Positions 9,692 to 19,478 of a stretch of 64,000 nt of DNA are shown here, one piece after another. The notes below the pieces were generated by a model, which did no database searches, had not been told where the DNA came from, and saw only the letters and a program-made list of their open reading frames with translations. The translations under genes and the position numbers were made by a program. This DNA is from Streptomyces nodosus (GTDB taxonomy: Bacteria > Actinomycetota > Actinomycetes > Streptomycetales > Streptomycetaceae): assembly GCF_008704995.1 (NCBI RefSeq), contig NZ_CP023747.1, positions 7,708,588 through 7,772,587 of the forward strand, written 5' to 3'. Position 1 is the stretch's first letter. Every line of letters begins with the position of its first letter.

Positions 9692-9719
9692 TGCTTGTCA
9701 TCAGCGAGAAGTCGGAGGC

Positions 9720-10250
9720 ACCGGCTGTGCCTGTTGGGCCGCCGAGGAGGTGTCGTTCCTCGTCAGGAATGCCGGGGCAGCGGGCCCCGTCGCCCCACTG
9801 GTGTCCGTGGACCCGGCCGAGTGGGATGAGGTGTTCGCCGACAACGTACGGGGCCCGAGCTCATGTGCCGCGCCTTTCTGTCGAGCGTGGTCAGCTGGAG
9901 GCAGGCGACGTCAACAACCTCGCACTGGTCTCGGGCAAGCGTCCGTCGGCGGGCCGGACCCCCTATGCGGCATCGACGATGGCCGTCATCCGCCTCACCC
10001 CCACGCTCCGCTCGCCCACGAGGTCGGCCCCGACGGTGTCACCGTGAACTTGCTTTCCTTCGGGCCCGTCCGCGGGACTCGCGTGGACCGCGACTTCCGG
10101 CTCAAGGTCGAGCGGGAGTTCGGCTCCCGCACGGTCATGCACCGGATGGACGCCGAGGGGGAGGTCGCCGATGCCGTCATCGCGATGCTGCACATGCCGG
10201 GGCTGCGCGCCGCCGACATCGACCTGTCGGCCGGGATGGTCACGCGATGA
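9720..10250 (+). pseudogene. Decayed short-chain dehydrogenase/reductase
   Basis: Parts of one SDR lie in three frames in the right order: NAGAAGPVAPLVSVDPAEWDEVF (about 9765-9850), CRAFLSSVV (about 9865), GDVNNLALVSGKRPSAGRTPYAAS (about 9907-9980), and LAHEVGPDGVTVNLLSFGPVRG to the stop at 10250. The N-terminal cofactor motif TGxxxGIG is missing. At least three frameshifts and an N-terminal truncation make it non-functional. It is divergent from the HxlR gene. Confidence 0.75.
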
Positions 10251-10415
10251 CGCGCGGGGCAGACAGCCTGGGATCAGATGCTTACGTTTAATTAGTAACT
10301 AACCCCGTTTTGGACGGTGCCCGACCGCCGGTGAAGGCTGGAAGCACAAGGACCAGCCCGGTGCACGCCAGCGGGCCGGACCTCAAGCAAGCGGACCTGG
10401 GCCTAGGAGGCACCT

Positions 10416-10763
10416 GTGCATACGGCGATGATCGTCGTCTCGGCGGTATTCGCGGCCCTTCTGCTCGCCTCGGCCGGCGGCAAGCTCGCCCGCCAGGAGA
10501 TGCAGATGACGACCTTGCGCAAGGTCGGCTTCCCCGAGGACAAGGCGTGGCTTCTCGGTGCCTGCGAGGTCGCGGGCGCGGGCGGCCTCGTCCTCGGCGT
10601 GTGGCGGCCGCCGCTGGCCATCGCGGCCAGCTGCGGGCTGATCCTCTACTTCCTCGGGGCGATCGCGTCGCATGTGCGCATCCGCGATTTCGCGGTCGCG
10701 CCTGCGGTCATGATGCTCGCCCTGGCCGCCGCGACCGCGGTCCTCGGCGGCTTCACCGCCTGA
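10416..10763 (+). CDS. DoxX family membrane protein
   Basis: This 115-aa protein has four hydrophobic segments and the DoxX-like pattern ASAGGKLARQE, then LRKVGFPEDKAWLLGACEVAGAGGLVLG. AGGAGG precedes the GTG start at a proper distance. DoxX-like proteins are small membrane proteins of poorly defined, often redox-linked role. The VOC protein gene follows 45 bp downstream. Confidence 0.8.
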   Translation: MHTAMIVVSAVFAALLLASAGGKLARQEMQMTTLRKVGFPEDKAWLLGACEVAGAGGLVLGVWRPPLAIAASCGLILYFLGAIASHVRIRDFAVAPAVMMLALAAATAVLGGFTA

Positions 10764-10808
10764 CAGTCCCTCACGTCTCATCCCTAACCCATGAAAGGCA
10801 GACGGCAA

Positions 10809-11414
10809 ATGGCCTCACCAACGAAGCTGGCGCACGTGGTCCTGTGGACGACACAGGTCCAGGACATGCGTGACTGGTACCTCAAGGTGCTCGATGGCCG
10901 GGTTGTCCACCAGAACCCCGCCGGCGCGTTCATCACTTACGACGATGAGCACCACCGAATCGCGGTAGCCGACCCCGTGGCCGCCGCCCGTGCCGCGCAG
11001 GAGCTGGCCGGGTCATCCGAGGGGCTGATCGGCGCCGGCGGCGCACAGGCGCCCCTCCCGGCCGACGACTGCCCGGCGGGCCTTCCCCCGCTGCGCGGGC
11101 TCGCCCACATCGCGTTCACCTTCAGTAGGCTGGATGACCTCCTCGGGAACTATGAGCGGCTCAAAGCCGAGGCAATCACGCCCACGACGAGCATCAACCA
11201 CGGCACCACCACGTCGATGTACTACGCCGACCCGGACGGCAATCAGATCGAGTTGCAGATCGACAACTTCGACACCATCGAGGAGGGCACGGCCTTTATG
11301 GAGTCGCCGTCCTTCGCCGCCAACCCGGTCGGCGTCCCCTTCGATCCCGACGACATGCTCGCCCGGCTCCGCGCGGGAGGGAACGCCGACGACCTCGTAC
11401 GGCCCACGTGGTGA
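10809..11414 (+). CDS. VOC family (glyoxalase/extradiol dioxygenase-like) protein
   Basis: This 201-aa protein has one clear VOC module: KLAHVVLWTTQVQDMRDWYLKVLDG, LAHIAFTFSRLDDLLGNYERL and MYYADPDGNQIELQIDNF. Candidate metal ligands are the His in LAHVV, the His in LAHIA and the Glu in QIELQ. AAAGG precedes ATG 10809, so I prefer it to the in-frame ATG 10791. The substrate is not predictable. Confidence 0.8.
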   Translation: MASPTKLAHVVLWTTQVQDMRDWYLKVLDGRVVHQNPAGAFITYDDEHHRIAVADPVAAARAAQELAGSSEGLIGAGGAQAPLPADDCPAGLPPLRGLAHIAFTFSRLDDLLGNYERLKAEAITPTTSINHGTTTSMYYADPDGNQIELQIDNFDTIEEGTAFMESPSFAANPVGVPFDPDDMLARLRAGGNADDLVRPTW

Positions 11415-12033
11415 GCGGGAAAGAGAGCCGACTGCCGGCAGACCGGACGCCAACAGACGTTTAACCAGCTCGTGGAGAGGTCGGTGGCGATGACAGACGT
11501 CGACACGGCCGGGCTCAACTGGAGTCACGCAGCTTAGTCGGCGCAGGTCCATCGCCACCACGCCCGCGCAGGTCAGGACAAGCCGAGCCGACGTCCGGAG
11601 GTGAGGAACTGATCACCGTCCTGTAAACGCTCCTCACCTTCGGAACCCACGCGCGCGGCATGCCCGTGACTTTGCGGACGGGCAGGTGCCCACTGTGGCC
11701 TGCTGCCCATCTCGAGACCTGCCCCGGTGCCGCGCGGAGGCTGCTGACGTCTTGCCTCCCCGGCAATTCAGCGCCTGCAGTCGGCGCGGATCGAAGAAGT
11801 CGCGACGGCTGTGACGATCATGATCGGGGCACCGAATCCCAGCGAACTCGCGAAGGCCATCGGCGAGCAGGACGTCATTCCCCGCCGTTGCCGCAGCCGC
11901 CATGGTGTCCCAGTCCTCACGGTGATCAAAATGCCCGCAAAGTGAGGTCCGGTGCGGCTCGATTCCGGACGGTCCTCGTCAACTGACATGCCAGGCCTGC
12001 CGCCGTAACGACGACAACGAGAAGGAACCAGAT
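11415..12033. other. Intergenic stretch with a possible gene remnant
   Basis: About 620 bp without an intact gene. The frame from about 11750 to 11945 on the + strand reads IQRLQSARIEEVATAVTIM then IGAPNPSELAKAIGEQDVI, which is protein-like and lacks a start. A shift near 11885 would continue it with AVAAAAMVSQSSR. I cannot name the family. The rest shows nothing I can support. Confidence 0.3.
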
Positions 12034-12786
12034 ATGAGCACGCTTCTTCAGGGCAAGGTCGCCGTGATTACCGGCGGCTCGGACGGGATCGGCCTCGCGA
12101 CCGCCAGGCGCTTTGTGGCAGAAGGTGCCAAGGTCGTCATCGGCGCGCGGCGCCAGGAGCGACTGGACAAGGCGACAGCTGAGCTTGGCCCCGACGTGAT
12201 CGGAGTGCGACTCGACGCGGCCAGCCTCGACGATCTCGACCACCTCTTCGAGGTCGTGCGCGCAACCTACGAACGTGTGGACGTGCTCGTCGCGAACGCA
12301 TCAATCGCCGAGCAGGTCTCGTTGGGCGAGCTGACCGAGGCTCACGTCGACCGGACGCTCGCGGTGAATATCAAGGGCATGGTCTTCACAGTGCAGAAGG
12401 CGCTGCCGCTTCTCGTGGCCGGGGCGTCGATCATCCTCACGTCCTCGGTGGACAACCAGGTGGGCGGCCCAGGACGCAGTATCTACTCCGCCACGAAGGC
12501 CGTGGAACGCAACCTGGTCCGAAGCTGGCTTGTCGAGCTGGCGGATCGGCGTATCAGGGTCAATGTACTTGCCCCGGGCGCGACGGCGACCAACGGCCTG
12601 CTCAATCTCGTGGGCGCACGCGACATCGACGCGATGTCCACCGCCCTCGGGCAGGGCAACCCGCGCGGATCGATCATCCAGCCCGACGAGGTCGCGAAGG
12701 CCGCGCTGTTCCTGGCATCCGACCTTGCCTCCGGAGTCAACGGTATCGAGCTGACGATCGACGGGGGCTTCGGGCAGGTCCGCTAG
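12034..12786 (+). CDS. SDR family oxidoreductase
   Basis: This 250-aa classical SDR has the cofactor motif TGGSDGIG (13-20), the active site Ser137/138, Tyr151 and Lys155 (YSATK), and the C-terminal VNGIELTIDGGFG. The usual NNAG motif reads ANAS here, a mild deviation. It closes a loose group with DoxX and VOC genes, but the 620-bp gap argues for its own promoter. The substrate is unknown. Confidence 0.88.
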   Translation: MSTLLQGKVAVITGGSDGIGLATARRFVAEGAKVVIGARRQERLDKATAELGPDVIGVRLDAASLDDLDHLFEVVRATYERVDVLVANASIAEQVSLGELTEAHVDRTLAVNIKGMVFTVQKALPLLVAGASIILTSSVDNQVGGPGRSIYSATKAVERNLVRSWLVELADRRIRVNVLAPGATATNGLLNLVGARDIDAMSTALGQGNPRGSIIQPDEVAKAALFLASDLASGVNGIELTIDGGFGQVR

Positions 12787-12819
12787 GCCGTTTCTTGAAG
12801 GTGCCTCGATCCCCTCGCC

Positions 12820-13508
12820 TTGCCTCGTGATGATCTCGGTGTGGGGCGAGGGGGCCTCCCCCCTGAGAGGGTCGCCCGGGTGATGCGGAGGTTCTCCATC
12901 CACGGCATCCGCCTGCGCAGACGTGTCCGCACCACCGTCCCGGGCCCGACGGCCTCACAGGTTCCGGACCTGTTCCAGCGGGACTTCACCGCCACCGAGC
13001 CGGGACGGAAATACATGGGCGACATCACCTATCTCCCGCCCGTGGGCGGGGAGTTTCTCTATCTCGCGACGTGCTGGACTGCTTCAGCCGCAAGGTCGTC
13101 GGCTGGTCCATCGCCGACCACATGCGCACCGACCTGGTCACCGACGCCCTGCGGATGGCGGCCGTGACGCGGGGTGGCCTGGACAGCTGGGTGTTCCACT
13201 CCGATCACGGGGCCCAGTACGGATCCCGGGCCTTCGCCGACCTCTGTGACCAGTTCGGGGTCACGAGGTCGATGGGTGCGGTCGGCACCAGCGCGGACAA
13301 CGCGGCCTGCGAAGGTTTCCACGCATCCCTGAAACGCGAGACCCTCCAGGCCGCCCGGCGCTACGGCGACGCCGGCACCTGCAGAAGGACGGTCTTCGCA
13401 TGGCTGGCCCGCTACAACACCCGCCGTCGGCACCCCGCCAACGGCCAGCTCAGCCCCAACGAATACGAACGCCGACACCACGCGGCTAAGCTCACGCTCG
13501 CCGCGTGA
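12820..13508 (+). pseudogene. IS3 family transposase remnant (OrfB)
   Basis: The first frame gives RVARVMRRFSIHGI then FTATEPGRKYMGDITYLP, with the first catalytic Asp. After a frameshift near 13068 the other frame gives LDCFSRKVVGWSIADHM, HSDHGAQYGS (second Asp) and ACEGFHASLK (Glu), ending at 13508. OrfA and the N-terminal part of OrfB are missing. It is a dead IS3 fragment directly downstream of the SDR gene. Confidence 0.85.
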
Positions 13509-14054
13509 TCAACGAAGCGTGTCCACCATCACGGGGGAAGGCCCGAGGAACTCACGGGATGTCGCACACACCAGTCAGGAAACCCAGCTGACCATGCTGG
13601 TCGGATTCGCATGTGCCAGACCGGGCTCGGGCCGTCCGAAGGTGGCCAGGACAGCCGTCCGTTGATCGTGTCGGGACTGGTAAGGCGCGCGGAGGGACGG
13701 GTGCGGTTCCCAGCGCGACGCCGTTGCATGACGGCGCGGAGGGAGGTGGAAGGCGTGTGGTGAGCGGAGACCGGCCGGTGTTGTGGGCTGAGGCGGTCAG
13801 GAATGCGGCCTGGTGCGCGGTAGTGCTTCGCCATCACGTGGACCGCTTTGGAGTTGGTCGTCGGGAAGCCCAAGGTGGCCGCCGCCACGGCGACTGACAA
13901 GGCGCTTCCAGAACTTCAAATTCCCGTACAACCAACCCCACCGGTGAGGAATCTGATCACATGAGTCAAACAGACTCCACGATCATTGGGCCTGCGCTGC
14001 GACGGACTGCGAAGAACGATCGGCGCCCGGCCCCTTTCTCCACCTGGGGAACGC
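13509..14054. other. Intergenic stretch with no supported gene
   Basis: About 545 bp between the IS3 remnant and the lipoprotein. Small open frames show no recognisable pattern. The lipoprotein promoter should lie in its 3' part. Confidence 0.4.
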
Positions 14055-14906
14055 ATGCGTATACGAGCCAATGCGGCCGCCTTCTCCGGCGCCCTGGCCC
14101 GCACCGCCCAACTGCCGCTTGTCCTGGTCCTGTTCGCCGCAGCGGGCTGGACCGTCACCGGCTGCGACCCGGTGACGGAGGCCCGCGCTCGTCAGGTCGC
14201 CGACGCATGGGACGGCTCCGAGGCCGCCCGGGCTTGGCGGAAGGGCTACCACCCGATCGGAGAGGCTGTCGAGCTGCCCGAGGGTGCATTCCGTAATGTA
14301 TCGGACAAGCGGGCCTACGGGGCCCGGAACTTTACTCTGCGCGGCCAACTCCCCGCCGCGTCGGGAAAGAACGGCCGGGTCAAGTGGGAGAGCGGGGGCT
14401 CGCTCACACTGCCGCTGATGGAGGCGCGGCAGGCGTATGAGGCAGTGGCCCGTGGCAGCAACAACGGACCGCACTTGACCGTGACCGGGGCGAAGTTGGG
14501 TGAGATGACCCTGTCGACCAGCCGCGGCCCGGCGACCGTCCCGGCCTGGCTTTTCACCCTGGACGGCTACGACACGCCGCTCAAGCTGGCCGCCGTCCGT
14601 CCCTCGAAGCCTCTCACGCCGCCGGTCAAGCCGGTCGCAGAGGGGCTCAGCGACATGCAGCAGGTCAGGATCGCGAGGGACGGCCGGTCCGTCACGGTGC
14701 TCGCCGGCCACGGAGCCTGCGACGACGGTCCTGTCGTGGACGTGCTGGAGACGAGCGAGAGCGTGGTGCTGTCCGCTTCCGTCGTCGGGACGAAGGAGGG
14801 CCCCTGCACCGCAGACCTGCTGCTGGAGAGGGTGACGGTGAAGCTGAGTCGGCCACTCGGTGACCGTGTCCTCCTGGACGCGGTCACCGGTCGGCCGGTG
14901 CCGTAG
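14055..14906 (+). CDS. Putative lipoprotein of unknown function
   Basis: This 283-aa protein starts at ATG 14055 with GGGGA upstream. Its N-terminus has Arg residues, the hydrophobic LPLVLVLFAAAGWTV and a lipobox-like VTGC, so it is probably lipidated and anchored outside the membrane. The mature part looks like a soluble beta-rich domain with a pair of Cys (GHGACDDG and EGPCTADL) that could form a disulfide. I do not recognise the family. Confidence 0.65.
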   Translation: MRIRANAAAFSGALARTAQLPLVLVLFAAAGWTVTGCDPVTEARARQVADAWDGSEAARAWRKGYHPIGEAVELPEGAFRNVSDKRAYGARNFTLRGQLPAASGKNGRVKWESGGSLTLPLMEARQAYEAVARGSNNGPHLTVTGAKLGEMTLSTSRGPATVPAWLFTLDGYDTPLKLAAVRPSKPLTPPVKPVAEGLSDMQQVRIARDGRSVTVLAGHGACDDGPVVDVLETSESVVLSASVVGTKEGPCTADLLLERVTVKLSRPLGDRVLLDAVTGRPVP

Positions 14907-15244
14907 GGACGGTCGCAGGGGGACTCATCGATCAATGCGGCAACCCATCGGGCCGCACATGCGGCCTTCGGCCTCAAGAAAGCAACGGCCAGCGCTATGA
15001 GCTGCCGAGCGATGACGCGTGGGCAGTGACGACTGCGGAGCGCGGGGGTGCGTGACCCCGACGGCCGCGAGAACGGCCGCTGCGTCGCCTACCGGACGCC
15101 GGTGCGGACCCCGATGTGTGGGAAAGCCGGTGATCAGTGGGAGCCTCGGCGCCTTCGGGCCGCTCCAGCAGCCAGTATCCCAACGCCAACCCCGCCCGCA
15201 CACGGCTCACTTCATGTGCATCGACCCACCCGGCATCCCCGGGA

Positions 15245-16108
15245 TCAGGCCGGACCGGAAGACCTGACGGAGTCCTGTTGGGCGGTGATGTCGACGGCCG
15301 CTGCAGAGTCGTGCTGTCTGGTGACGTCCGCGAGACGATTGGCGAGGGCCTGGTGGACGTACCGGAACGAGTCGCTGCCGAGCACGACTCGTAGCGGAGC
15401 CGGTTCGGTCTCGGTGGCGGCGATGATCGCGGCTACGACCTTGGCGGGATCGCCGGGCGAGGGGCGCGTACTTCCCGACAGCCCGCGCACCATGGCGGCG
15501 GGGGTGTCGTCGTAGGCGGCCAACGGCTTGCTGAAGACGGCGTTGCGGCGAAAGCCCGTTGCTGTTCCGCCGGGCTCGATGATGCTGACGCCGATCCCGA
15601 ACGGGGCGACCTCGGCTGCGAGGGCTTCCATGAACCCTTCGACGCCGAACTTGCCTGCGCTGTAGAGAGCGCCGCCGGGGTTGGCTGACTGGCCGCCGTA
15701 CGTGGAGATCTGCACGATGCGCCCGCCGCCGTTGGCCCGAAGGTGAGGCAATACGCTCCGGGCCACGGCGATGGAGCCGGTGAGGTTGGTCGCGAGGTGG
15801 TGGGCGATCTGCTCGTCGGTGAACTCCTCGGCCGCGCCGAACATCCCGTAGCCGGCGTTGTTGACGGCGACGTCGATGTTGCCCAGTGCTGCCGCTGCAC
15901 GGTCGATGGTGTCCTTGACGGCAGCGGTGTCGGTCACGTCGAGCGTCGCCGGCCAGAACGCGTCCCCGTACCTGGCCGCGATCTCCTCGAGGGCGGCGGT
16001 GTTGCGGCCCGTGCCGGCGACTCGGTCACCGCCTTCGAGCAGCCGTGTTGCCATCTGCCGGCCCAAGCCGCTGGTGACGCCGGTGATGAACCACGACCGA
16101 CCGCTCAT
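15245..16108 (-). CDS. SDR family oxidoreductase
   Basis: This 287-aa SDR has TGVTSGLG at 9-16, NNAG near 83-86, and the catalytic Tyr149/Lys153 (YSAGK). The long C-terminal part, with FRRNAVF and PGDPAKVVAAII, matches the actinobacterial subgroup of about 280 aa also seen at 16798-17634. Its ATG overlaps the stop of the TetR gene (ATGA), so it is co-translated with its likely repressor. Confidence 0.88.
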   Translation of the reverse strand: MSGRSWFITGVTSGLGRQMATRLLEGGDRVAGTGRNTAALEEIAARYGDAFWPATLDVTDTAAVKDTIDRAAAALGNIDVAVNNAGYGMFGAAEEFTDEQIAHHLATNLTGSIAVARSVLPHLRANGGGRIVQISTYGGQSANPGGALYSAGKFGVEGFMEALAAEVAPFGIGVSIIEPGGTATGFRRNAVFSKPLAAYDDTPAAMVRGLSGSTRPSPGDPAKVVAAIIAATETEPAPLRVVLGSDSFRYVHQALANRLADVTRQHDSAAAVDITAQQDSVRSSGPA

Positions 16109-16698
16109 GACGTCGCCTCCGCCGGTTCGCCGGCCTGGGCGGTGAGCGCCTCGGTCAGCGCTGCCACAGCGGTGACGACCGAGTGACGGTGGGTGGCGAT
16201 GCGTTGATCGTCGGGTTCACCGAGCGGGTTCCGGATCCGGGGGGCGGTGGCGTTCCAGGCCAGCGCGGCGCCCAGCGCGATCATCATCAGGTCCGTGGCC
16301 ACGGTGAGTTCGACGCCGTAGCTCGTGGCGATCTCGGTGGCTTTCGCGATGTGGGATTCGATCTCGGCCTCCGACGCCTCGGGGAACTCGAGCGCACGCC
16401 ACTGGCTCAGCCGCTGGAGTCCCGGATCGGCCACGAGCGCGTCGAACAGTGCCCCGGCATAGCCCGGCAGGTCGTCGGCGGTGATGGGTGCTACGTCGGC
16501 GAGGATGCGCAGCCGATCAGCCATCACCGCGTCGAACAGGGCCTCCTTGGAGCCGAAGTAGGCGTAGATCGCCTGCTTGTTCGCCGAGGCGGCCGTCGCG
16601 ATGCGATCGACCCTGGCGCCGGCGAGCCCGAGCCGCACGAACTCGTCGTAGGCGGCGTCCAGGAGCCGGGCCCTGGTAGCAGCGGAGTCATAAGCCAT
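16105..16698 (-). CDS. TetR family transcriptional regulator
   Basis: This 197-aa protein has the N-terminal TetR helix-turn-helix: TRARLLDAAYDEFVRLGLAGARVDRIATAASANKQAIYAYFGSKEALF (the last helix carries the YxYFGSK signature). The C-terminal ligand domain is of the TetR_C type common beside SDRs. It overlaps the downstream SDR by 4 bp and is divergent from the SDR at 16798. It probably represses both units through the palindromes in the 100-bp gap. Confidence 0.88.
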   Translation of the reverse strand: MAYDSAATRARLLDAAYDEFVRLGLAGARVDRIATAASANKQAIYAYFGSKEALFDAVMADRLRILADVAPITADDLPGYAGALFDALVADPGLQRLSQWRALEFPEASEAEIESHIAKATEIATSYGVELTVATDLMMIALGAALAWNATAPRIRNPLGEPDDQRIATHRHSVVTAVAALTEALTAQAGEPAEATS

Positions 16699-16710
16699 GT
16701 CCCGAGTGTA

Positions 16711-16726
16711 AACCAACCGTCTGGTT
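16711..16726. promoter_or_regulatory. Candidate TetR operator 1
   Basis: AACCA (16711-16715) and TGGTT (16722-16726) form an inverted repeat 12 bp upstream of the TetR start, in the divergent promoter region. Autorepression is inferred. Confidence 0.45.
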
Positions 16727-16765
16727 GACACCCGTACGGCTCGGGCGTAGCTTTCCGACCCGCAA

Positions 16766-16788
16766 CCAAAACAACTAGTTGGATTTGG
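16766..16788. promoter_or_regulatory. Candidate TetR operator 2
   Basis: A perfect 10-bp palindrome, CAACTAGTTG (16772-16781), is flanked by CCAAA and TTTGG in inverted orientation. It lies immediately before the ribosome site of the SDR at 16798, a good position for repression. Confidence 0.5.
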
Positions 16789-16797
16789 AGTGTGGGC

Positions 16798-17634
16798 ATG
16801 CCATCGAAGACCTGGTTCATCACGGGTGCATCCGCGGGAATCGGCCGCATCGTCACGGAGCAGCTGCTCGAGCGGGGCGACCGCGTCGCGGCCACCGCCC
16901 GCCGACCCGAGGTGCTGTCCGACCTCGCCGACCGGCACGGCGATCGGCTGTGGACCGCCTCCCTCGACGTCACCGACACCAAGGCGCTGGGTGACGTGGT
17001 CGAGCGCGCGTTCGCCGACCTCGGCGAGATCGAGGTCGTCTACTCCAACGCCGGGCGGGGATCCGTCGGCGCCGCGGAGGAGATGACTGCCGAGGCGATC
17101 GAGGAGCAGATCGCGCTCAACATGACCGCTCCCATCCACCTGCTGCGTGCCGTGCTGCCGCACTTCCGCGCCCAGCGAGGCGGACGGTTCATCCAGATGT
17201 CGACCATGGGCGCACACATCTCGACACCCGGCGCCAGCATGTACCACGCTTCGAAGTGGGGCGTGGAGGGCTTCCTCGAGTCCGTGATCGCCGAGGTGGC
17301 GCCCTTCGGTGTCGGCATCACCATGGTGGAGCCGGGCATCATCCGCACCACCTTCGGCGCCAACCTCAGCATCTCGCCGGGGATGCCCGAGTACGCCGAC
17401 GGCCCGGCCGGTCAGATCCGCAAGTACCTCGAAACTGTCGGCAATGTCACCGCCGAGGCGCCCGGCGATCCTCGGAAGGTCGCCGCGGCGATCATCGCCT
17501 CAGCCGACTCGACCCCGGCGCCGCGCCGTCTGGCCCTCGGCAGCGACGCCTACAACGCCATGCGCACCGCGCTGGCCAGTCGCATCGCCGAGCTCGACGC
17601 CGGCAAGGAGACCGCCGCCTCCACCGACTTCTGA
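16798..17634 (+). CDS. SDR family oxidoreductase
   Basis: This 278-aa SDR has the motif TGASAGIG near residue 9, SNAG in place of NNAG, and YHASK as the catalytic Tyr/Lys pair. It resembles the SDR at 15245-16108 on the other side of the TetR gene, suggesting an old duplication. ATG 16798 has GGAG 7 bases upstream; the GTG at 16792 is too close to that site. Confidence 0.88.
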   Translation: MPSKTWFITGASAGIGRIVTEQLLERGDRVAATARRPEVLSDLADRHGDRLWTASLDVTDTKALGDVVERAFADLGEIEVVYSNAGRGSVGAAEEMTAEAIEEQIALNMTAPIHLLRAVLPHFRAQRGGRFIQMSTMGAHISTPGASMYHASKWGVEGFLESVIAEVAPFGVGITMVEPGIIRTTFGANLSISPGMPEYADGPAGQIRKYLETVGNVTAEAPGDPRKVAAAIIASADSTPAPRRLALGSDAYNAMRTALASRIAELDAGKETAASTDF

Positions 17635-17743
17635 CATCACCCAGCTCGTCAGCCACTGGGCCGTCGATGTCATCACCGGCCCCTGTCCGGCCCGCCCGAA
17701 ACCGGGCCGGCATGCCTCACCGACACCACGAAAGAAGCACACC

Positions 17744-18475
17744 GTGTCCAAGATCATCGCCATCTTCGGTGCCGGCTCCGGCCTCGGCACCGCCCTTGCC
17801 CGCCGCTTCGGCAAGGAGGACTTCAGCATCGCCCTGGTCGCTCGGAACGCCGAGCGGCTCCAGGCCATGGCCGAGGAGCTGGCCGCCGAGGGCATCGACG
17901 CCGCAGCCTTCCCCGCCGACCTGTCGAACCCGGCCAACGCTGCCGGGGTCGTGCAGGCCATCAAGGACCGCTACGGCCGTATCGACGTCGTGTCCTACCA
18001 GCCTCTACCCGGCGGCACCGCCTTCGTCCCCGCCGCCGAGCTCGACGCCGAACGCCTCAGCCACTGGGTGAATCTGCTCCTCCTCACCCCCGTCGAGATC
18101 GCCCACGCCGTCCTGCCCGAGATGACCGCTCGAGGCACCGGAGGGTTCATGGTCACCGGCGGATTCACCGCCGCCGACCCCCAGCCCTTCATCAGCGGCA
18201 TCGGCCCGGCCATGGCCGCCATCCGCAACTTCATCTACTCGCTCCACGGCGAGATCGCCGACTCCGGTGTCTACGCCGGCGTCGTCACCCTGTCGGCGCT
18301 CATCAAGAACAGCGAGTCGTACAACGCCATCTCACCCGAGCAGCTCGCCGAGATCACCGGCGGCACCACCGGCATGCACGTCATCGACCCCGCCGACCTC
18401 GCCGAGACCTACTGGAGGCTCTACACGGACCGCACCCAGATCGAGTACCGCTTCCCCACACCGGCTGTGAACTAG
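17744..18475 (+). CDS. SDR family protein, divergent
   Basis: This 243-aa Rossmann protein begins IIAIFGAGSGLGTALARRFG, an SDR-type cofactor site. The usual NNAG is replaced by SYQPLPGG and no clear YxxxK is present, so classical SDR catalysis is doubtful. It starts at GTG 17744 with GAAAGAAG upstream, 109 bp after the previous SDR and in the same direction, so it is probably in the same operon. Confidence 0.75.
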   Translation: MSKIIAIFGAGSGLGTALARRFGKEDFSIALVARNAERLQAMAEELAAEGIDAAAFPADLSNPANAAGVVQAIKDRYGRIDVVSYQPLPGGTAFVPAAELDAERLSHWVNLLLLTPVEIAHAVLPEMTARGTGGFMVTGGFTAADPQPFISGIGPAMAAIRNFIYSLHGEIADSGVYAGVVTLSALIKNSESYNAISPEQLAEITGGTTGMHVIDPADLAETYWRLYTDRTQIEYRFPTPAVN

Positions 18476-18722
18476 GGCCTCTTGTCCTGGATCACGCCGG
18501 GCTCGCGGGGTCTTGCACCGCACCTCACAGCATTGTCGTCGGTTGTCAGGGCCTCCGCCCTGCCGCCCTCCCCCGCCTTGCGTACCTCCCCCCCCACTGC
18601 CTGAGAGGCGTGAGAGGCACCCCCGGCACCAGACCCTGCTCCCTGATCCGGCCTGGTCCAGACGAAAGACCGACCCTGTCCGACCGATCAGCAGCCCGTC
18701 CGAAGAGACACCGGAGAAAGAA

Positions 18723-19478
18723 ATGACTGACCTCACCGGCAAGACTGCCCTGGTCACGGGCTCCGCCCGAGGCATCGGCAAGGCCATCGCGCTGCGCTAC
18801 GCGAAACTCGGCGCCAACATCGTGATCAACTACTCGTCCGACACCGCAAACGGCGAGCAGGCGCTGAAGGAGGTCCACGAGCACGGAGGACAGGCCATCG
18901 CAGTCCAGGCCGACATCTCCGAGGCCGCAGACGTCGACCGTCTCTTCGCCGAGGCCGAAGAGCGCTTCGGTTCTGCAGACATCGTCGTCGCCAATGCCGG
19001 CCTTGAACTTCTCGGTGTCCCGATCACCGACCTCACCGACGAGCAGATCGACAACATGGTCAACGTCAACGCCCGAGGCGCACTCCTGACGATGCACCGG
19101 GCTGCCAAGAACATCTCCGACAACGGGCGGATCGTGTACATCGCCTCCACCGCCATCGCCAACCCCGTACCGGGAGCGGGCCTCTACACCGCGACGAAGG
19201 CCCCCGGCCGCTATTTCGCTGAAGTCCTCGCCAGGGAGACGTCCGACCGTGGCATCACGGTCAACATCATCCAGCCGGGGCCGATCGACGACGCCGGAGT
19301 CTTCATCGACTCCATCCCCGCCGACTCCCCATTCCGCAGCCTCCAGGCCGCCGGCCGCATCGGAGACCGTATCGGCACTCCCAAGGATGTCGCCGACGCC
19401 GCCGAATACCTTGTCAGCGACCTCGCCGCCTGGGTCAGCGGCACCACCATCGGCGTCACCGGCGGATTGCCCCAGTAA
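18723..19478 (+). CDS. SDR family oxidoreductase (FabG-like)
   Basis: This 251-aa classical SDR has TGSARGIG, ANAG, the active-site Ser in YIAST and YTATK. It ends with WVSGTTIGVTGGLPQ, the usual FabG-like tail. A 247-bp gap upstream suggests its own promoter. It is the last of four SDR genes in this stretch. Confidence 0.88.
   Translation: MTDLTGKTALVTGSARGIGKAIALRYAKLGANIVINYSSDTANGEQALKEVHEHGGQAIAVQADISEAADVDRLFAEAEERFGSADIVVANAGLELLGVPITDLTDEQIDNMVNVNARGALLTMHRAAKNISDNGRIVYIASTAIANPVPGAGLYTATKAPGRYFAEVLARETSDRGITVNIIQPGPIDDAGVFIDSIPADSPFRSLQAAGRIGDRIGTPKDVADAAEYLVSDLAAWVSGTTIGVTGGLPQ

Noticed and set aside
13961..14296. 111-aa + frame starting MSQTDSTIIGPALRR
   Set aside because: After the first 15 residues the composition is Arg/Pro/Gly-rich and it overlaps the better-supported lipoprotein frame.
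14907..15244. Small frames in the gap after the lipoprotein
   Set aside because: One minus-strand frame (AGLALGYWLLERPEG) looked protein-like for about 20 residues but has no continuation or family. I see no gene here.
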